From Actinomycetaceae bacterium TAE3-ERU4 (GTDB lineage: Bacteria; Actinomycetota; Actinomycetes; Actinomycetales; Actinomycetaceae), in the NCBI GenBank assembly GCA_019218365.1, contig JAHUUJ010000004.1, positions 1 to 64,000 on the forward strand: DNA of 64,000 nucleotides, in the 5' to 3' direction. How positions within the stretch are numbered: position 1 is the stretch's first letter; every line of letters starts with the position of its first letter. Of this stretch, positions 7,558-17,114 are shown piece after piece. The notes below the pieces were generated by a model. That model saw nothing but the letters and a program-made list of their open reading frames with translations, did not search any database and was not told the origin of the DNA. The position numbers were made by a program, and so were the translations under genes.

Positions 7558-9185
7558 GTATAAGACACCACCAAGGGACGGTTTCCTCCCTCATAGAACG
7601 TCACTTGTGCCATTAAATCAAGATTACGAGGGAGTAGGTTTTCTACCTTGGAATAGGTAAGAGCATCGGTTCCTTGGGGTAAGAGAACCCGTAGGTTCCC
7701 GTCTGGATGAGTATAAATTTGCGATTTCAAAAGAGACTCTAGGCCAACCAATTCCTCAATATTTTCAACTTCCACCTGCCAGTAAGTCTGATGAGCATTT
7801 TCTAGGGCCAGTTGATACGCCTTTAGAGTTTCTTCTATATCTGCGCTATAGATTGGCAAACTAGCGTGGGCTCCCGCGTGTAGAAGTTCGAGTTCAGTGC
7901 CCATTTTTCCCACAACTAAACTATCTTTAGCTGTTTGTATACACTGGTCTATCAATTTGTCTGATTCTCTATCGGCACTCAGCAAAACCATTGGCTCACG
8001 AAGTGTACGAAGAATACCTTTTATTTTTTTATCCGAGGTGGGATTAAGAAAAACATTTATTCCCATTGCGACCAGTTCTCTAGCTACATCAAGGCTACGA
8101 GTAAGCGCAAGAACGCAAGGACGTAATCTTTTACGACGACGGTGAAGGAAAACGACCTTTGGCCCTAAATCAGATTCAAGGGGCGCAAAATCACTCAAAA
8201 TTGTGGGTGACTGCGGACTTAGTATGAGTAAATCTTGTTTCTGCGCGATATCCGGAATTTCGTTTGTAGGTTCAAGTGCACGATGAATAACTGTCCAATT
8301 CTCAAATCCAAATGGGTCGCTTCCCCCCACTTTCCAGAGGGGGTCTTTCGAGCGTGATTTTGAGCAATAATCAGCGTATACCCCGGGAGGACCTTCCAGC
8401 TCAAAGATGCAGCAGGAAAGTCTCTGAGCTCTACGGGTAATTGGAGCGGGAGTTTTTACCCGGGGTAAATCAGATAATGCCCAGTCCAGAGATTGTCTAA
8501 CCTGTTTTTTTTCTTCTTCCGTGGGAGTTTGTAAACCTAAATAAAACGCTGCACTAAGCAGCAAGAAAGCTACGGTTGAAGCCTCCAGAATTTGTGTCCC
8601 AGATTCCGTACCATCCGCCTCTTGAAGGCTCTCTTCCCCCATCGAAGCAGCCGCGTGCAGCACTTGAAAGGTCGCCAAGAAGGCTTCACTTACACTTCTG
8701 TCAGCTCCCAGTGTCCCTCCGGATATTCCATTTTTTAATAACGTCTGAACGTAGCTTCCAGAAATTTCTTTTCCGATGTTTTGGAAGATATCGTCAATTA
8801 AATGGAAAATCTCTACCGCTGTTAAATAATCTTTCCCATCACTTACTTGTGCAAAAAGATTTAGGGCATAGGCCAAACGCATTCCACTTTGTCCGCGAGC
8901 CGCTTCCCGAGCTGCAAGAGACATGGCAGAAGTAAGATTACTCAGATTTCCACAAAGGTCACTCGGCGCCTTTTTTCCTAAGCTAATAAGAGTTTCTAAA
9001 ACAGGCAAAAAACCGGCGGGAATGGAGTATCGCGAAACTTCATTAAACGGTTCGATTCCCATACGAACCTCGGGGGCACAGATTATCTTCTCAAGTTCTT
9101 CAAGACCGCTAAGAACATCTGCCGCACCAAAATGCGCAGCACGTATCCTACGTTCAGTATCAGTCATTGAATCTCTTGAAGCCAT
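7551..9185 (-). CDS. Degenerate DAK2/FakA-like protein
   Basis: The position between rpmB and recG is that of the DAK2-domain gene (fakA/yloV), the fatty-acid kinase in Firmicutes. The 544-residue sequence keeps weak traces: IEPFNEVSRYSIPAG (about 44-58) where the family reads roughly INxLNVFPVPDGDTG, and AARGQSGMRLAY (about 95-106) where it reads GARGNSG. The PDGDTG aspartates that bind magnesium-ATP are missing, so kinase activity is unlikely by the canonical route. The C-terminal half resembles only loosely the FakA C-terminal region. The start is uncertain: ATG 9185 is used, with ATG 9224 and ATG 9167 as alternatives, none with a clear ribosome binding site. Confidence 0.65.
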   Translation of the reverse strand: MASRDSMTDTERRIRAAHFGAADVLSGLEELEKIICAPEVRMGIEPFNEVSRYSIPAGFLPVLETLISLGKKAPSDLCGNLSNLTSAMSLAAREAARGQSGMRLAYALNLFAQVSDGKDYLTAVEIFHLIDDIFQNIGKEISGSYVQTLLKNGISGGTLGADRSVSEAFLATFQVLHAAASMGEESLQEADGTESGTQILEASTVAFLLLSAAFYLGLQTPTEEEKKQVRQSLDWALSDLPRVKTPAPITRRAQRLSCCIFELEGPPGVYADYCSKSRSKDPLWKVGGSDPFGFENWTVIHRALEPTNEIPDIAQKQDLLILSPQSPTILSDFAPLESDLGPKVVFLHRRRKRLRPCVLALTRSLDVARELVAMGINVFLNPTSDKKIKGILRTLREPMVLLSADRESDKLIDQCIQTAKDSLVVGKMGTELELLHAGAHASLPIYSADIEETLKAYQLALENAHQTYWQVEVENIEELVGLESLLKSQIYTHPDGNLRVLLPQGTDALTYSKVENLLPRNLDLMAQVTFYEGGNRPLVVSYTW

Positions 9186-9259
9186 AAAAATAATAATAGA
9201 GCCTAAGGTCCTTTTGCCTGTCATTAACTAGCGGGTGACGACTCGCACAAACCCAACTT

Positions 9260-9289
9260 TTGAGAAATTAACCCAATATGCGCTATCCT
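9260..9289 (+). promoter_or_regulatory. Candidate rpmB promoter
   Basis: TTGAGA at 9260-9265 and TATCCT at 9284-9289 with an 18-base spacer resemble a housekeeping sigma promoter. They lie about 80 bases before the rpmB start, in the gap shared with the divergent DAK2-like gene. Identified by eye only. Confidence 0.4.
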
Positions 9290-9370
9290 TAACCAGTTGC
9301 CTATGTAGACACAAAGTCTTCAAGGCAGTGGTAAAGAATATTACGAGGCTTAGAGATCAGGAGATTCACC

Positions 9371-9562
9371 GTGGCTGCTGTTTGCGACGTATGCGGTAAG
9401 GGACCAGGCTTCGGCAAGAGCGTCTCGCACTCCCACGTGCGAACGAACCGCCGGTGGAACCCGAACATTCAGCGCGTTCGCGCTCTAGTTAATGGCGCTC
9501 CCAAGCGTCTGAACGTTTGCACCAAGTGCATTAAGAGCGAGAAAGTTACCCGCAATATCTGA
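9371..9562 (+). CDS. rpmB: 50S ribosomal protein L28 (zinc-ribbon form)
   Basis: 63-residue large-subunit protein with a GTG start and AGGAG nine bases upstream. CxxC pairs at C5/C8 and C50/C53 mark the zinc-binding C+ form of L28, distinct from the cysteine-less paralogues many actinobacteria express under zinc starvation. It is divergent from the DAK2-recG operon and followed by its own terminator. The synteny matches other actinobacteria and Firmicutes. Confidence 0.96.
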   Translation: MAAVCDVCGKGPGFGKSVSHSHVRTNRRWNPNIQRVRALVNGAPKRLNVCTKCIKSEKVTRNI

Positions 9563-9584
9563 TTTGCGAGTATTTAGCTTACTG

Positions 9585-9626
9585 GCTGTGGCCCAATCGA
9601 AAGGTTGGGCCGCAGCTTTTTCTTTT
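9585..9626 (+). terminator. Rho-independent terminator after rpmB
   Basis: Stem of about 14 base pairs (9585-9598 with 9603-9616, including a G-U pair) around a GAAA-type loop, followed by a T-rich run TTTTTCTTTT. It lies 22 bases after the rpmB stop. Confidence 0.85.
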
Positions 9627-9703
9627 ACTTCTTAAAAGAAAAATTAAAAAACAAAAGCTAAGATTGAAGATAGACGCAAAGATGCCAAGCTGAGGAGAAA
9701 ACC

Positions 9704-10984
9704 TTGACAGATACCTGGATTTCGTATTCACAGTGGTGGCATGTCTACCCGCTCGGAGCACTCGGCGCTGATACCACCGGTTCTCAACCAATACTGCCCG
9801 ACACAAAACGAACCTTAAAAGACCTTATTGTCTGGATGGACTATGCAAGAGACCTGGGACTTAATGGACTTTTACTAGGCCCCATATTCGCTTCTGAATA
9901 TCACGGATACGATACTCTAGACTACTTTGAGATAGATTCACGCCTAGGTGATTTAGAAGATTTTCAAGCATTTGTAGATGCTGCCCATCAGCGCGGGATA
10001 AAAGTAATGCTTGACGGGGTATTTAACCATGTTTCTAAAAACAGTCCACTCGCTCAAGTACAGTCAGATGGAACCTGGCTTATAAAACGTGATGATACTG
10101 GTTCCCCAATTTGTTTTGAAGGACACGAACAACTAGTAGAGTTAGATCATAATAATCCGCAGGTGACCTCGCTAATCACGAAGGTAATGACGTATTGGGC
10201 TGATTTGGGAATAGATGGATGGCGTCTAGATGCGGCGTATGCGCTAACCCCTGCTAATTGGGCAAAGATTACCGTGCCATTCAAAAAAGACTTCCCTCAT
10301 ATCTATCTACTCGGCGAAGTTATACATGGCGATTACCCGCTTTTTGTTAAGGAATCAGGAATAGATTCCATTACACAATACGAACTTTGGAAAGCTATTT
10401 GGTCTTCTCTCCAAGACACAAATATGCACGAACTTGCCTGGTGTTTGAAACGCCACAACGAGTTTTGTAAAACTTTTCTTCCCTGGACCTTCATAGGTAA
10501 CCATGATGTGACACGGATTATCTCTAAAGTAGGCGAAGAAAAATCGCGCCTAGCTTTAGTTCTCTTGTGCATCTTACCGGGGATACCGGCTATCTATTAC
10601 GGTGACGAAATTGAGATGAAAGGAATTAAAGAAGAAAGAATCGGTGGAGATGATGAGATTCGTCCTGAACTACCCGACCTGCCTCCAGAAAATCTTCCAA
10701 GTATCTATCGCCTGCACCAACTGCTGTTGGGGTTAAGGAGGAGAATCCCCACCCTGGTGAATGGATACGTACACACTCTTACCTGCGATAAGGGAGCCCT
10801 GTTAATCCAAATAAACGACAGGGAAGGAACTACTCTACTTACCGCAGCGCTTAATTCCAATCCTTACGAATATATTTTCCATGATGTCGCAGGAACACAA
10901 GTTGCAGCGGAAAAATCATCTTGGGTTGATTCTTCTACCCTCTGTCTTTCCCCTAACGGATGGAGCCTACACACTCCCCAATAG
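9704..10984 (+). CDS. GH13 (alpha-amylase family) glycosidase
   Basis: 426-residue alpha-glucan-active enzyme with all four GH13 blocks: DGVFNHV (104-110), GIDGWRLDAA (169-178, nucleophile D176), LLGEV (202-206, acid/base E205) and FIGNHD (263-268). A short all-beta C-terminal domain follows the barrel. No signal peptide or carbohydrate-binding module is visible, so it is probably cytoplasmic. Candidates are an oligosaccharide hydrolase or a transglycosidase; the substrate cannot be set from sequence. The start is TTG at 9704 with GAGGAG eight bases upstream. It is monocistronic, with terminators before and after it. Confidence 0.88.
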   Translation: MTDTWISYSQWWHVYPLGALGADTTGSQPILPDTKRTLKDLIVWMDYARDLGLNGLLLGPIFASEYHGYDTLDYFEIDSRLGDLEDFQAFVDAAHQRGIKVMLDGVFNHVSKNSPLAQVQSDGTWLIKRDDTGSPICFEGHEQLVELDHNNPQVTSLITKVMTYWADLGIDGWRLDAAYALTPANWAKITVPFKKDFPHIYLLGEVIHGDYPLFVKESGIDSITQYELWKAIWSSLQDTNMHELAWCLKRHNEFCKTFLPWTFIGNHDVTRIISKVGEEKSRLALVLLCILPGIPAIYYGDEIEMKGIKEERIGGDDEIRPELPDLPPENLPSIYRLHQLLLGLRRRIPTLVNGYVHTLTCDKGALLIQINDREGTTLLTAALNSNPYEYIFHDVAGTQVAAEKSSWVDSSTLCLSPNGWSLHTPQ

Positions 10985-10998
10985 GTTTTATCCGAGGT

Positions 10999-11018
10999 AA
11001 GCTCACAGGAGCTTTTTT
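10999..11018 (+). terminator. Rho-independent terminator after the GH13 gene
   Basis: Six-base stem AAGCTC/GAGCTT with a four-base loop, followed by a run of T. It lies 14 bases past the GH13 stop and overlaps the end of the convergent MFS gene. Confidence 0.6.
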
Positions 11019-12223
11019 CGTGCTCTCCAAAGAAGGTAAGAAGCGATAAAAATTAAAACAGCACTGCCGCAGAGCCCTGTCCAGATTCCTATGAGAATAC
11101 CAAAATTATCTATAAAGAATCCTGCCAGCAAAGTCCAAAGTGCGATAGATAGATTTACCAGCGCAATTACCCATCCATTAGCTTCAGTTAGCTGCGAAGC
11201 TGGAACAATACGCTCGGTAAGCTGAAAACCTAGTGTCAAGGCCACTGGCAAAGTCAATCCCGACAAAGCAGTGAAGAAAATATAAAAACCTAAAGACAAC
11301 CCTAAAAATCCCAGAGGCAAATAGCCTAAAGCCAGAATAAAACCAACTATAGCAAGTCTGGAAAATCCCCAGTTTCCTACTCCCAATTGAGAAACCGCCA
11401 GCGCTCCAATTGCTCCTCCCAGCGCATAAGCAGAAAAAACAATGCCCGCCAGTGAGGAATTTGAATGGTAGTCTCCATAGGTAGTAGCTGCCAGTACCTG
11501 TACACCTACTGGCGCTCCAATAGAAAATAGGAAAAATAAAAGTGTTAAGAAGCCGGAGAAAGAAAAAATCGATGCCGCTTTTGCATCAGTGGCGGAGCTA
11601 GATTCCGTAGAGTTCACCCGCGGTGGTCTAATTGACGCGAACCAAACAGCTCCAAGAACCCCAATCAACCCCATGGCCCAGATTCCCGGGCGATGTCCAA
11701 AATATAAAATAATTAAGCTAGCAAGCAACGGACCCAAAACGTATACCATCTGCTGGCCCAACAAATCAAAACTAAATGCCTGATCAAGCTGTTTTCCACG
11801 CTGCATCATCCTCGGCCAATACATACGGGCTGTAGATTCCAAAGGTGGGGTAAAGAAACCGGCAATCCCAGCGGCTAGACATAAAAGAACTTTCTGCTCA
11901 AAGGGAACCAAAACTATCCCGAAAAATCCCAATGCCGCTAGCACAGAGCAAAGTATCATTATCCAACGAGGGCCGTATCTATCAACAAAACGTCCGAAAA
12001 AAGGCTGCCCAAAAGTACTACTAAGAACAAAAATCGAGGTAAGTGCACTCGCAAACCCAAAAGAACCATCCTGTGCCCTCACATAGGTAATAAAGGCGAG
12101 GGACATCATTCCCTGCGGAAGTCGACCTAGCAGAACAGAAAATAAAACGCCCAAAGTATCCGGTACTCGTAAAGCATGAACCGGAGGCGGCGAAAAAATA
12201 TCTGTCCTTTCTTTTTTGTTCAT
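11003..12223 (-). CDS. MFS transporter
   Basis: Integral membrane protein of 406 residues with about twelve hydrophobic segments. The loop between helices 2 and 3 carries the MFS-type GRFVDRYGPRW. The substrate is unknown. The start at 12223 gives an ATGA overlap with the thiL stop; a longer frame to 12241 exists but would lie further inside thiL. It is coupled to thiL, which might hint at thiamine-related uptake or merely shared transcription. Convergent with the GH13 gene. Confidence 0.85.
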   Translation of the reverse strand: MNKKERTDIFSPPPVHALRVPDTLGVLFSVLLGRLPQGMMSLAFITYVRAQDGSFGFASALTSIFVLSSTFGQPFFGRFVDRYGPRWIMILCSVLAALGFFGIVLVPFEQKVLLCLAAGIAGFFTPPLESTARMYWPRMMQRGKQLDQAFSFDLLGQQMVYVLGPLLASLIILYFGHRPGIWAMGLIGVLGAVWFASIRPPRVNSTESSSATDAKAASIFSFSGFLTLLFFLFSIGAPVGVQVLAATTYGDYHSNSSLAGIVFSAYALGGAIGALAVSQLGVGNWGFSRLAIVGFILALGYLPLGFLGLSLGFYIFFTALSGLTLPVALTLGFQLTERIVPASQLTEANGWVIALVNLSIALWTLLAGFFIDNFGILIGIWTGLCGSAVLIFIASYLLWRARKKLL

Positions 12224-13230
12224 GCGCGAAAATGATCCCAATCTGCTCGCATCGGGGCCGGGGCACCACCTAAAAGAACCAAATCTTCTGCATTCTTTCC
12301 GAATGTTTCATTCTCAATAATTTCACCAATAACTCGGAAAGATTCTGGAATCTGTACCGTAGGTGGGAATGTAGCTAACATCCCGTGATCTTCTCCCCCC
12401 GACAAAACCCAATCTAGGGTGTCTTTGCCAAGGAAAACAGCTAACTCTTCTAAAGGAGCACGATAGAAATTTAATTCCTCAACAAATAAATTAGCCTTCA
12501 CCCCGGAAGCTAAGCATATTCGTCTTAGGTCCTTTACAAGTCCATCAGATAAATCCATCATGGAACTAGCGCCCGCATCAGCTGCCTGTATCCCAGCTTC
12601 CAAAGGAGGACGGGCAGCTTTAAAAATACTCACGCACTCAGCAGCAAGTTCTCGAGTAGCCCGAGGTAAACGATCCCAATCTGTAGGATGGGGATATCCG
12701 CCATAGCAAAGGTCTAGACCACAATAAGAACGTCCTTGAGTTCCTGCCAGAGCAATTAAGTCTCCATTCTTTGCCCCGGTACGTTCAACCGGCGAGCGGC
12801 CCTCCAAATCTCCGGTTACCGTAGCTGATAGAACCACCAAAGGTGCTGATCCTAAATCTCCACCAACAATTGCCACACCCGCTTTGGAGCAGCGTTTATG
12901 TATCCCCGCAAATAATTCTTTAACCCACTCAACTTCAGTTGTATCCGGCATCGCTAAAGACAGTAAGAAAGAAACGGGACGAGCCCCCATAGCAGCTATA
13001 TCCGCTAGATTCTGGGCAGCAATTCGCTCCCCCACCTGGTAGGGCGAAGACCACTCATCACGCCAGTCATATCCGGCAGCCATCATGTCAGTAGAAATTA
13101 CAAAGCGCGAATCACTTGTTTGTAAAACTGCACAATCGTCACCTACCCCGGTTAAAGTCTGGGGATTAGGCCCAAAGTAAGGTTCAAGTACAGAAAGTAA
13201 ACCGGCCTCGGAGATACCTTTTACCTGCAT
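12220..13230 (-). CDS. thiL: Thiamine-monophosphate kinase
   Basis: ATP-dependent phosphorylation of thiamine monophosphate to thiamine pyrophosphate, the last step of cofactor synthesis. The 336-residue protein has the AIR-synthase-like fold: GVGDDCAVL near the N-terminus for metal and ATP, STDMMAAGYDW, GGDLGSAP, MMDLSDGL and the C-terminal SGGEDHGML. A frame extends to GTG 13245, but ATG 13230 has GAGGGG seven bases upstream and is preferred. It follows the TrmH-family gene closely and overlaps the MFS gene by four bases. Confidence 0.94.
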   Translation of the reverse strand: MQVKGISEAGLLSVLEPYFGPNPQTLTGVGDDCAVLQTSDSRFVISTDMMAAGYDWRDEWSSPYQVGERIAAQNLADIAAMGARPVSFLLSLAMPDTTEVEWVKELFAGIHKRCSKAGVAIVGGDLGSAPLVVLSATVTGDLEGRSPVERTGAKNGDLIALAGTQGRSYCGLDLCYGGYPHPTDWDRLPRATRELAAECVSIFKAARPPLEAGIQAADAGASSMMDLSDGLVKDLRRICLASGVKANLFVEELNFYRAPLEELAVFLGKDTLDWVLSGGEDHGMLATFPPTVQIPESFRVIGEIIENETFGKNAEDLVLLGGAPAPMRADWDHFRA

Positions 13231-13245
13231 TCGCTTTCCCCTCAC

Positions 13246-14094
13246 CTATTTTGCAACACGTCGTACCCTTGCTGTAGCAGACATAACCACAGCCGCTGCA
13301 CTTGCTACATTCAACGATTCAGCTTTACCCACAAGAGGAATCCTCACAAGATAATCACAAAGTTCAGCTTCATCTTCAGATAATCCGCGGGCTTCATTCC
13401 CCATTACCCAAACCAGATTTCCTTTTAGCATATCGAGCTCACTATCAAGCAAATCATCCAAAGATAATTCCGCACTACCGGAAGTTCCAATCACCTTGTA
13501 TCCTGCATTTTTCAACGGTTTTATAAGATCAGAGAACTGTCCCGTGACAAGGTTAAGATGAAATGCTGATCCCGCAGTGGAACGAATTACCTTGGGACTA
13601 GTCAAATCCGCACTCCCTGAACTAGCAAAAACGGTAGACGCTCCAAAGGCATCACCAACTCGAATAATAGTTCCCACATTACCCGGGTCTTGTACTCTAG
13701 CCATCAATAGAGCAACTCCCGGCTGCGGCTCATAAGTATCAGCGGTTGCAAAAGAAAGTTTGGAAAGCTCTGCAACGGCACAGATTCCCTGCGCATCCCG
13801 ACTAATTGCATCAACTACCGCGGAAGTACACGGATGAACAAAATCAGTAGTTTTCCTTGCTTGCTCGACAATCTCCCGCAAAGAGGTAGCAGCCAAATTA
13901 ACATCCACATAAATATCGCGTACCGCCTGCGGATAGTAGGAAACCAACTCTCGTACTGCCTGCGGACCTTCAACTAAAATCTGCGAATACTTCTTACGTA
14001 CATTCTTCATAGCCAGTCGCGAAACGTGAGATACGCGCGCAGAAGTAGGATTCTCCATTAAATCAACGCGGTCGGAAAAAAGTGATGTGCTCAT
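13246..14094 (-). CDS. TrmH/SpoU-family RNA 2'-O-methyltransferase
   Basis: 282-residue RNA methyltransferase of the SPOUT class. A substrate-binding N-terminal domain precedes the knotted catalytic domain, with motifs VQDPGNVGTIIR (motif 1), VMGNEARGLS (motif 2) and IPLVGKAESLNVASAAAVV (motif 3). The target base is not determinable from sequence; related proteins act on 23S rRNA (TsnR or RlmB-like). Start ATG 14094. It heads the small thiL-MFS unit, with a terminator hairpin of the upstream acyltransferase gene just before it. Confidence 0.92.
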   Translation of the reverse strand: MSTSLFSDRVDLMENPTSARVSHVSRLAMKNVRKKYSQILVEGPQAVRELVSYYPQAVRDIYVDVNLAATSLREIVEQARKTTDFVHPCTSAVVDAISRDAQGICAVAELSKLSFATADTYEPQPGVALLMARVQDPGNVGTIIRVGDAFGASTVFASSGSADLTSPKVIRSTAGSAFHLNLVTGQFSDLIKPLKNAGYKVIGTSGSAELSLDDLLDSELDMLKGNLVWVMGNEARGLSEDEAELCDYLVRIPLVGKAESLNVASAAAVVMSATARVRRVAK

Positions 14095-14131
14095 GTTAAA
14101 AGAATACCTTTCAAGTAAAAATAGGGGTAGT

Positions 14132-14162
14132 AAAGCGGCCCCTGGTTCTCAGGGGCCGCTTT
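14132..14162 (-). terminator. Terminator after the acyltransferase gene
   Basis: Near-perfect stem (AAAGCGGCCCCT with its complement) around a 7-base loop. It lies directly after the acyltransferase stop on the minus strand and is followed by a T-rich segment. It is nearly symmetric. Confidence 0.75.
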
Positions 14163-14169
14163 ATAGTCA

Positions 14170-16332
14170 CTACGGTAGTAAATCAGGGCGAGCTTGGTGA
14201 ATAGGCGCTTTTAAGAAACGACTCAAAGTCACCATAAACTGCGGGGTGATATGGTTATTGTCTCGATACACAAAGGTATTTCCAACTACTCCTGGACAGA
14301 TATCGCCAGTACAGATTCCCTCGGTCAAATCCGCTTCGATAACATTCTTCAGTTTCAGAATCTCGGTATCTGGACGGTGCGGAGAAAGGTGCTTACTAAG
14401 CGGAGCAACACACCCGCCAAGAGACACTCCAGTAGCCTCTCCGATGGCGCGTAATGAGCAGTCGTACATGTCGTAATCAAAACGAGGAGTATCACGCAAA
14501 GCCACTAAAGTAATCCCCGCTTTACTTAGTTCTTCCGCATAGGGGATTAAACCAGTACGTGTAGTATCCGGTGAATCAGCATGACCCACAGTAGAAACGG
14601 CAAACACCAAATCAGGTTTACTCTTCAGAAGATACGACTGAATCTCTTCTCGTAAGGGATTACATTCTTCCTTGGGATGTTTCGCCAAAGGAGCCTCATA
14701 GGAACATCCCCCCAACCAGTAAAGGACAATATTCCAATCCTTTTCCGGTAATGTTGCCGCCACCGCGGGCAAGAACTGCTGGATGTGAGAATCACCCACC
14801 AAAACGGCAGTATGAGGTTTAGAATCACTCCAATTCGAAGTAATACACCTTTCCTCACTCCCCTTGAAACCAGGAATTGCTTCTGTACAGCGCTGATAGT
14901 TCTCCAGCATTGCCCATTGCTCAGGAAGTTCATCCGGCGTTGGAACAGGAGCATCAAGCAAGAGAGGGTCAGCATGGTAACCGGACCGGAAAATCTCAGC
15001 TCCGGGATGATTCACGATATCTAAATCGTAAATTTTAGAAGGTTTTCCTTCCTCGCCAATAGCAAGAGAAATAGTTCTTTCCCCACTTGCCAATTTATCC
15101 ATAGAAGCTCCGTAAACCTGCGGTGCGGCAATTACCGAGGCATAGTGAATTCCGGGGAAACCGATAGCTAGGCTTGCGGCAACCACTATAAACTTATGTA
15201 AGATGCGCGAATTAGCCCACTTCCAAGTCCGTAGCGGTTTATCTACTATTTCGGTAAGTAGCATTGCTAGACCGATGGAAACCAAAATAAGGAGTATTCC
15301 GTCTTTGCGAGCAAAGCTTTCTTGCTGGCGCGATCCCAGATATATAGACATTAACGGCCAGTGCACCAGATACAGGGCATAAGAGATATCTCCCAAAGCA
15401 ACCAGTGGCTTAAAGGAAAGATAACGAGCAACCGAACCACGCTCAGAAGAGGAAGTAAACGCTAGCACACAAGCTGCTCCAAACATTGGGAACATTGCTG
15501 CCGGCCCCGGATAAGCCCCAATTGAGACAAGGGAAAAGAGAATTACGGTACCGGTTCCAGCCCATCCCAAAAAGAGTCTAATCCGAGAGGGCAATCGAAG
15601 ATACGGAGCAAGCAAAGCGATTAGTGACCCAAGTGCAAACTCCCAGAGCCGCGACCGCGTATCAAAATAAATATTTGCGGGAACAGGTAAACGATAAATG
15701 ATAGTCCAGGTCAGCGAAGCAACGAAGATAAGAGCCATCACACTGACAGATAGACGACGCACATTAATCTTCAAAGCGCGGGCTGTTAAAGCACATAAAA
15801 CCAAAAGTAATGGCCAAAGAATAAAAACCTGACCCTGCATGGACATTGACCACAGATGCATCAAGGGTGAAGAAAGTGAATGGTCAGCAGCATAATAATC
15901 AACTGCCTGTGAAGCCAAATACCAGTTTTGCACATACGCTAAGGAGTAGTATCCCTGAGTAATAATTTCATTCCAACGTGTCTGTGGCAGATACATGATA
16001 GAAAGCACCACAGTGGCAATAATCGTCACAACCAGTGGAGGAAGAAGACGCTTGAATAGATGGAACCAACGATCTAACAGGTTTGGTATATTTCCGGCTT
16101 CAGCCCGCCGAACCATAGATCCAGTAAGCAAGTACGCCGATACCATAATGAAAATATCCACACCGATGGGTGAACCCACATGCCAGGCGTGGAACAGCAA
16201 AACCTGCACCATACAAATAGCACGTAGTCCCTGTATTTCATTACGAAATACCTTCTTTTTGGCAGGTAAATGGCGTGAGCGCAACCCAACTACTGATTCA
16301 GCCTCGGACTTTATTTCCTGAGTCTTTGACAT
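14170..16332 (-). CDS. OatA-like membrane acyltransferase with SGNH domain
   Basis: 720-residue two-domain envelope enzyme. The N-terminal acyltransferase-3 domain (about 28-400) carries around ten membrane helices, with an early conserved GLRAI and FHAW. The extracytoplasmic C-terminal SGNH-hydrolase-like domain (about 480-720) has the nucleophile motif VGDSHIQ (about 512-518) and the D-x-x-H pair at about 701-704. This architecture transfers acetyl groups to peptidoglycan (OatA) or other surface polymers; the acceptor here is unproven. Single-gene unit with its own terminator. Start ATG 16332. Confidence 0.88.
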   Translation of the reverse strand: MSKTQEIKSEAESVVGLRSRHLPAKKKVFRNEIQGLRAICMVQVLLFHAWHVGSPIGVDIFIMVSAYLLTGSMVRRAEAGNIPNLLDRWFHLFKRLLPPLVVTIIATVVLSIMYLPQTRWNEIITQGYYSLAYVQNWYLASQAVDYYAADHSLSSPLMHLWSMSMQGQVFILWPLLLVLCALTARALKINVRRLSVSVMALIFVASLTWTIIYRLPVPANIYFDTRSRLWEFALGSLIALLAPYLRLPSRIRLFLGWAGTGTVILFSLVSIGAYPGPAAMFPMFGAACVLAFTSSSERGSVARYLSFKPLVALGDISYALYLVHWPLMSIYLGSRQQESFARKDGILLILVSIGLAMLLTEIVDKPLRTWKWANSRILHKFIVVAASLAIGFPGIHYASVIAAPQVYGASMDKLASGERTISLAIGEEGKPSKIYDLDIVNHPGAEIFRSGYHADPLLLDAPVPTPDELPEQWAMLENYQRCTEAIPGFKGSEERCITSNWSDSKPHTAVLVGDSHIQQFLPAVAATLPEKDWNIVLYWLGGCSYEAPLAKHPKEECNPLREEIQSYLLKSKPDLVFAVSTVGHADSPDTTRTGLIPYAEELSKAGITLVALRDTPRFDYDMYDCSLRAIGEATGVSLGGCVAPLSKHLSPHRPDTEILKLKNVIEADLTEGICTGDICPGVVGNTFVYRDNNHITPQFMVTLSRFLKAPIHQARPDLLP

Positions 16333-16371
16333 AAGTTCACTTTCTTAGCAGCTAATACTCTAAAGGCTAGA

Positions 16372-16423
16372 AGATAAAAATTGTGGGGGTCCCATGAGGA
16401 AAAACCCTCATAGAGACCCCCAC
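16372..16423 (-). terminator. Terminator after rplT
   Basis: Long stem built from GTGGGGGTC and GACCCCCAC with an inner ATGAGG/CCTCAT pairing. On the minus strand it is followed by AATTTTTATC. It lies eleven bases past the rplT stop and closes the infC operon. Confidence 0.85.
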
Positions 16424-16433
16424 GAAGCAAATA

Positions 16434-16817
16434 CTAGGCCTGCTTGGGTGCGTTTACATCCGCAGGAAGAGCTTCCTTCGCAACCTTTACCAAAGCGGCA
16501 AAAGCAGCCGGCTCAGAAACAGCCAATTCAGCAAGCATGCGACGATCGACCTCAACCCCAGCCAGGGCAAGACCCTGGATGAAACGGTTGTAGGTCATGC
16601 CCTCAGCACGAGCTGCAGCGTTAATACGGGCAATCCACAGACGACGGAACTCGTTCTTGCGAGCCTTGCGGTCGCGGTAGGAGTAGACCATCGAGTGAGT
16701 AACCTGCTCCTTAGCCTTGCGGTACAAACGCGAACGCTGACCACGGTAGCCCGATGCGCGTTCCAAAACAACGCGGCGCTTCTTAGCGGCGTTAACGGCT
16801 CTCTTTACGCGTGCCAT
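16434..16817 (-). CDS. rplT: 50S ribosomal protein L20
   Basis: 127-residue large-subunit assembly protein with the basic N-terminal helix ([12 protein letters not shown]) and the conserved [16 protein letters not shown]. Length is typical apart from a short acidic C-terminal extension. It is the last gene of infC-rpmI-rplT, 31 bases after rpmI. In other phyla L20 represses this operon by binding its leader; whether it does so here is not shown. Confidence 0.98.
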   Translation of the reverse strand: MARVKRAVNAAKKRRVVLERASGYRGQRSRLYRKAKEQVTHSMVYSYRDRKARKNEFRRLWIARINAAARAEGMTYNRFIQGLALAGVEVDRRMLAELAVSEPAAFAALVKVAKEALPADVNAPKQA

Positions 16818-16848
16818 ATCTATAACTCCTTAAACTACGAGGTCCGGC

Positions 16849-17043
16849 TCACTTGCCGAGCAGCTTCTTAATCTTCTTGACGTCAGCGGGAGCGACGACC
16901 TGGTCGTTAGACAGGCGACGCTTACGGCGTGACGACTTGTGCTCTAGCAAGTGACGCTTACCTGCACGCTCACGCATTAGCTTTCCACTACCGGTGGTGC
17001 GAACCCGCTTTTTCATCCCGGAGTGAGTCTTGTTCTTCGGCAT
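16849..17043 (-). CDS. rpmI: 50S ribosomal protein L35
   Basis: 64-residue protein starting [20 protein letters not shown] and ending in the basic loop [14 protein letters not shown], both standard for L35. It lies between infC and rplT in the universal order. Confidence 0.98.
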   Translation of the reverse strand: MPKNKTHSGMKKRVRTTGSGKLMRERAGKRHLLEHKSSRRKRRLSNDQVVAPADVKKIKKLLGK

Positions 17044-17114
17044 ATTCTTACCCTCGTCTCGATTTTTTATCCAAACAGATAACAGTTTGTAACCGACAGT
17101 CGTCGGAAAGTCTT

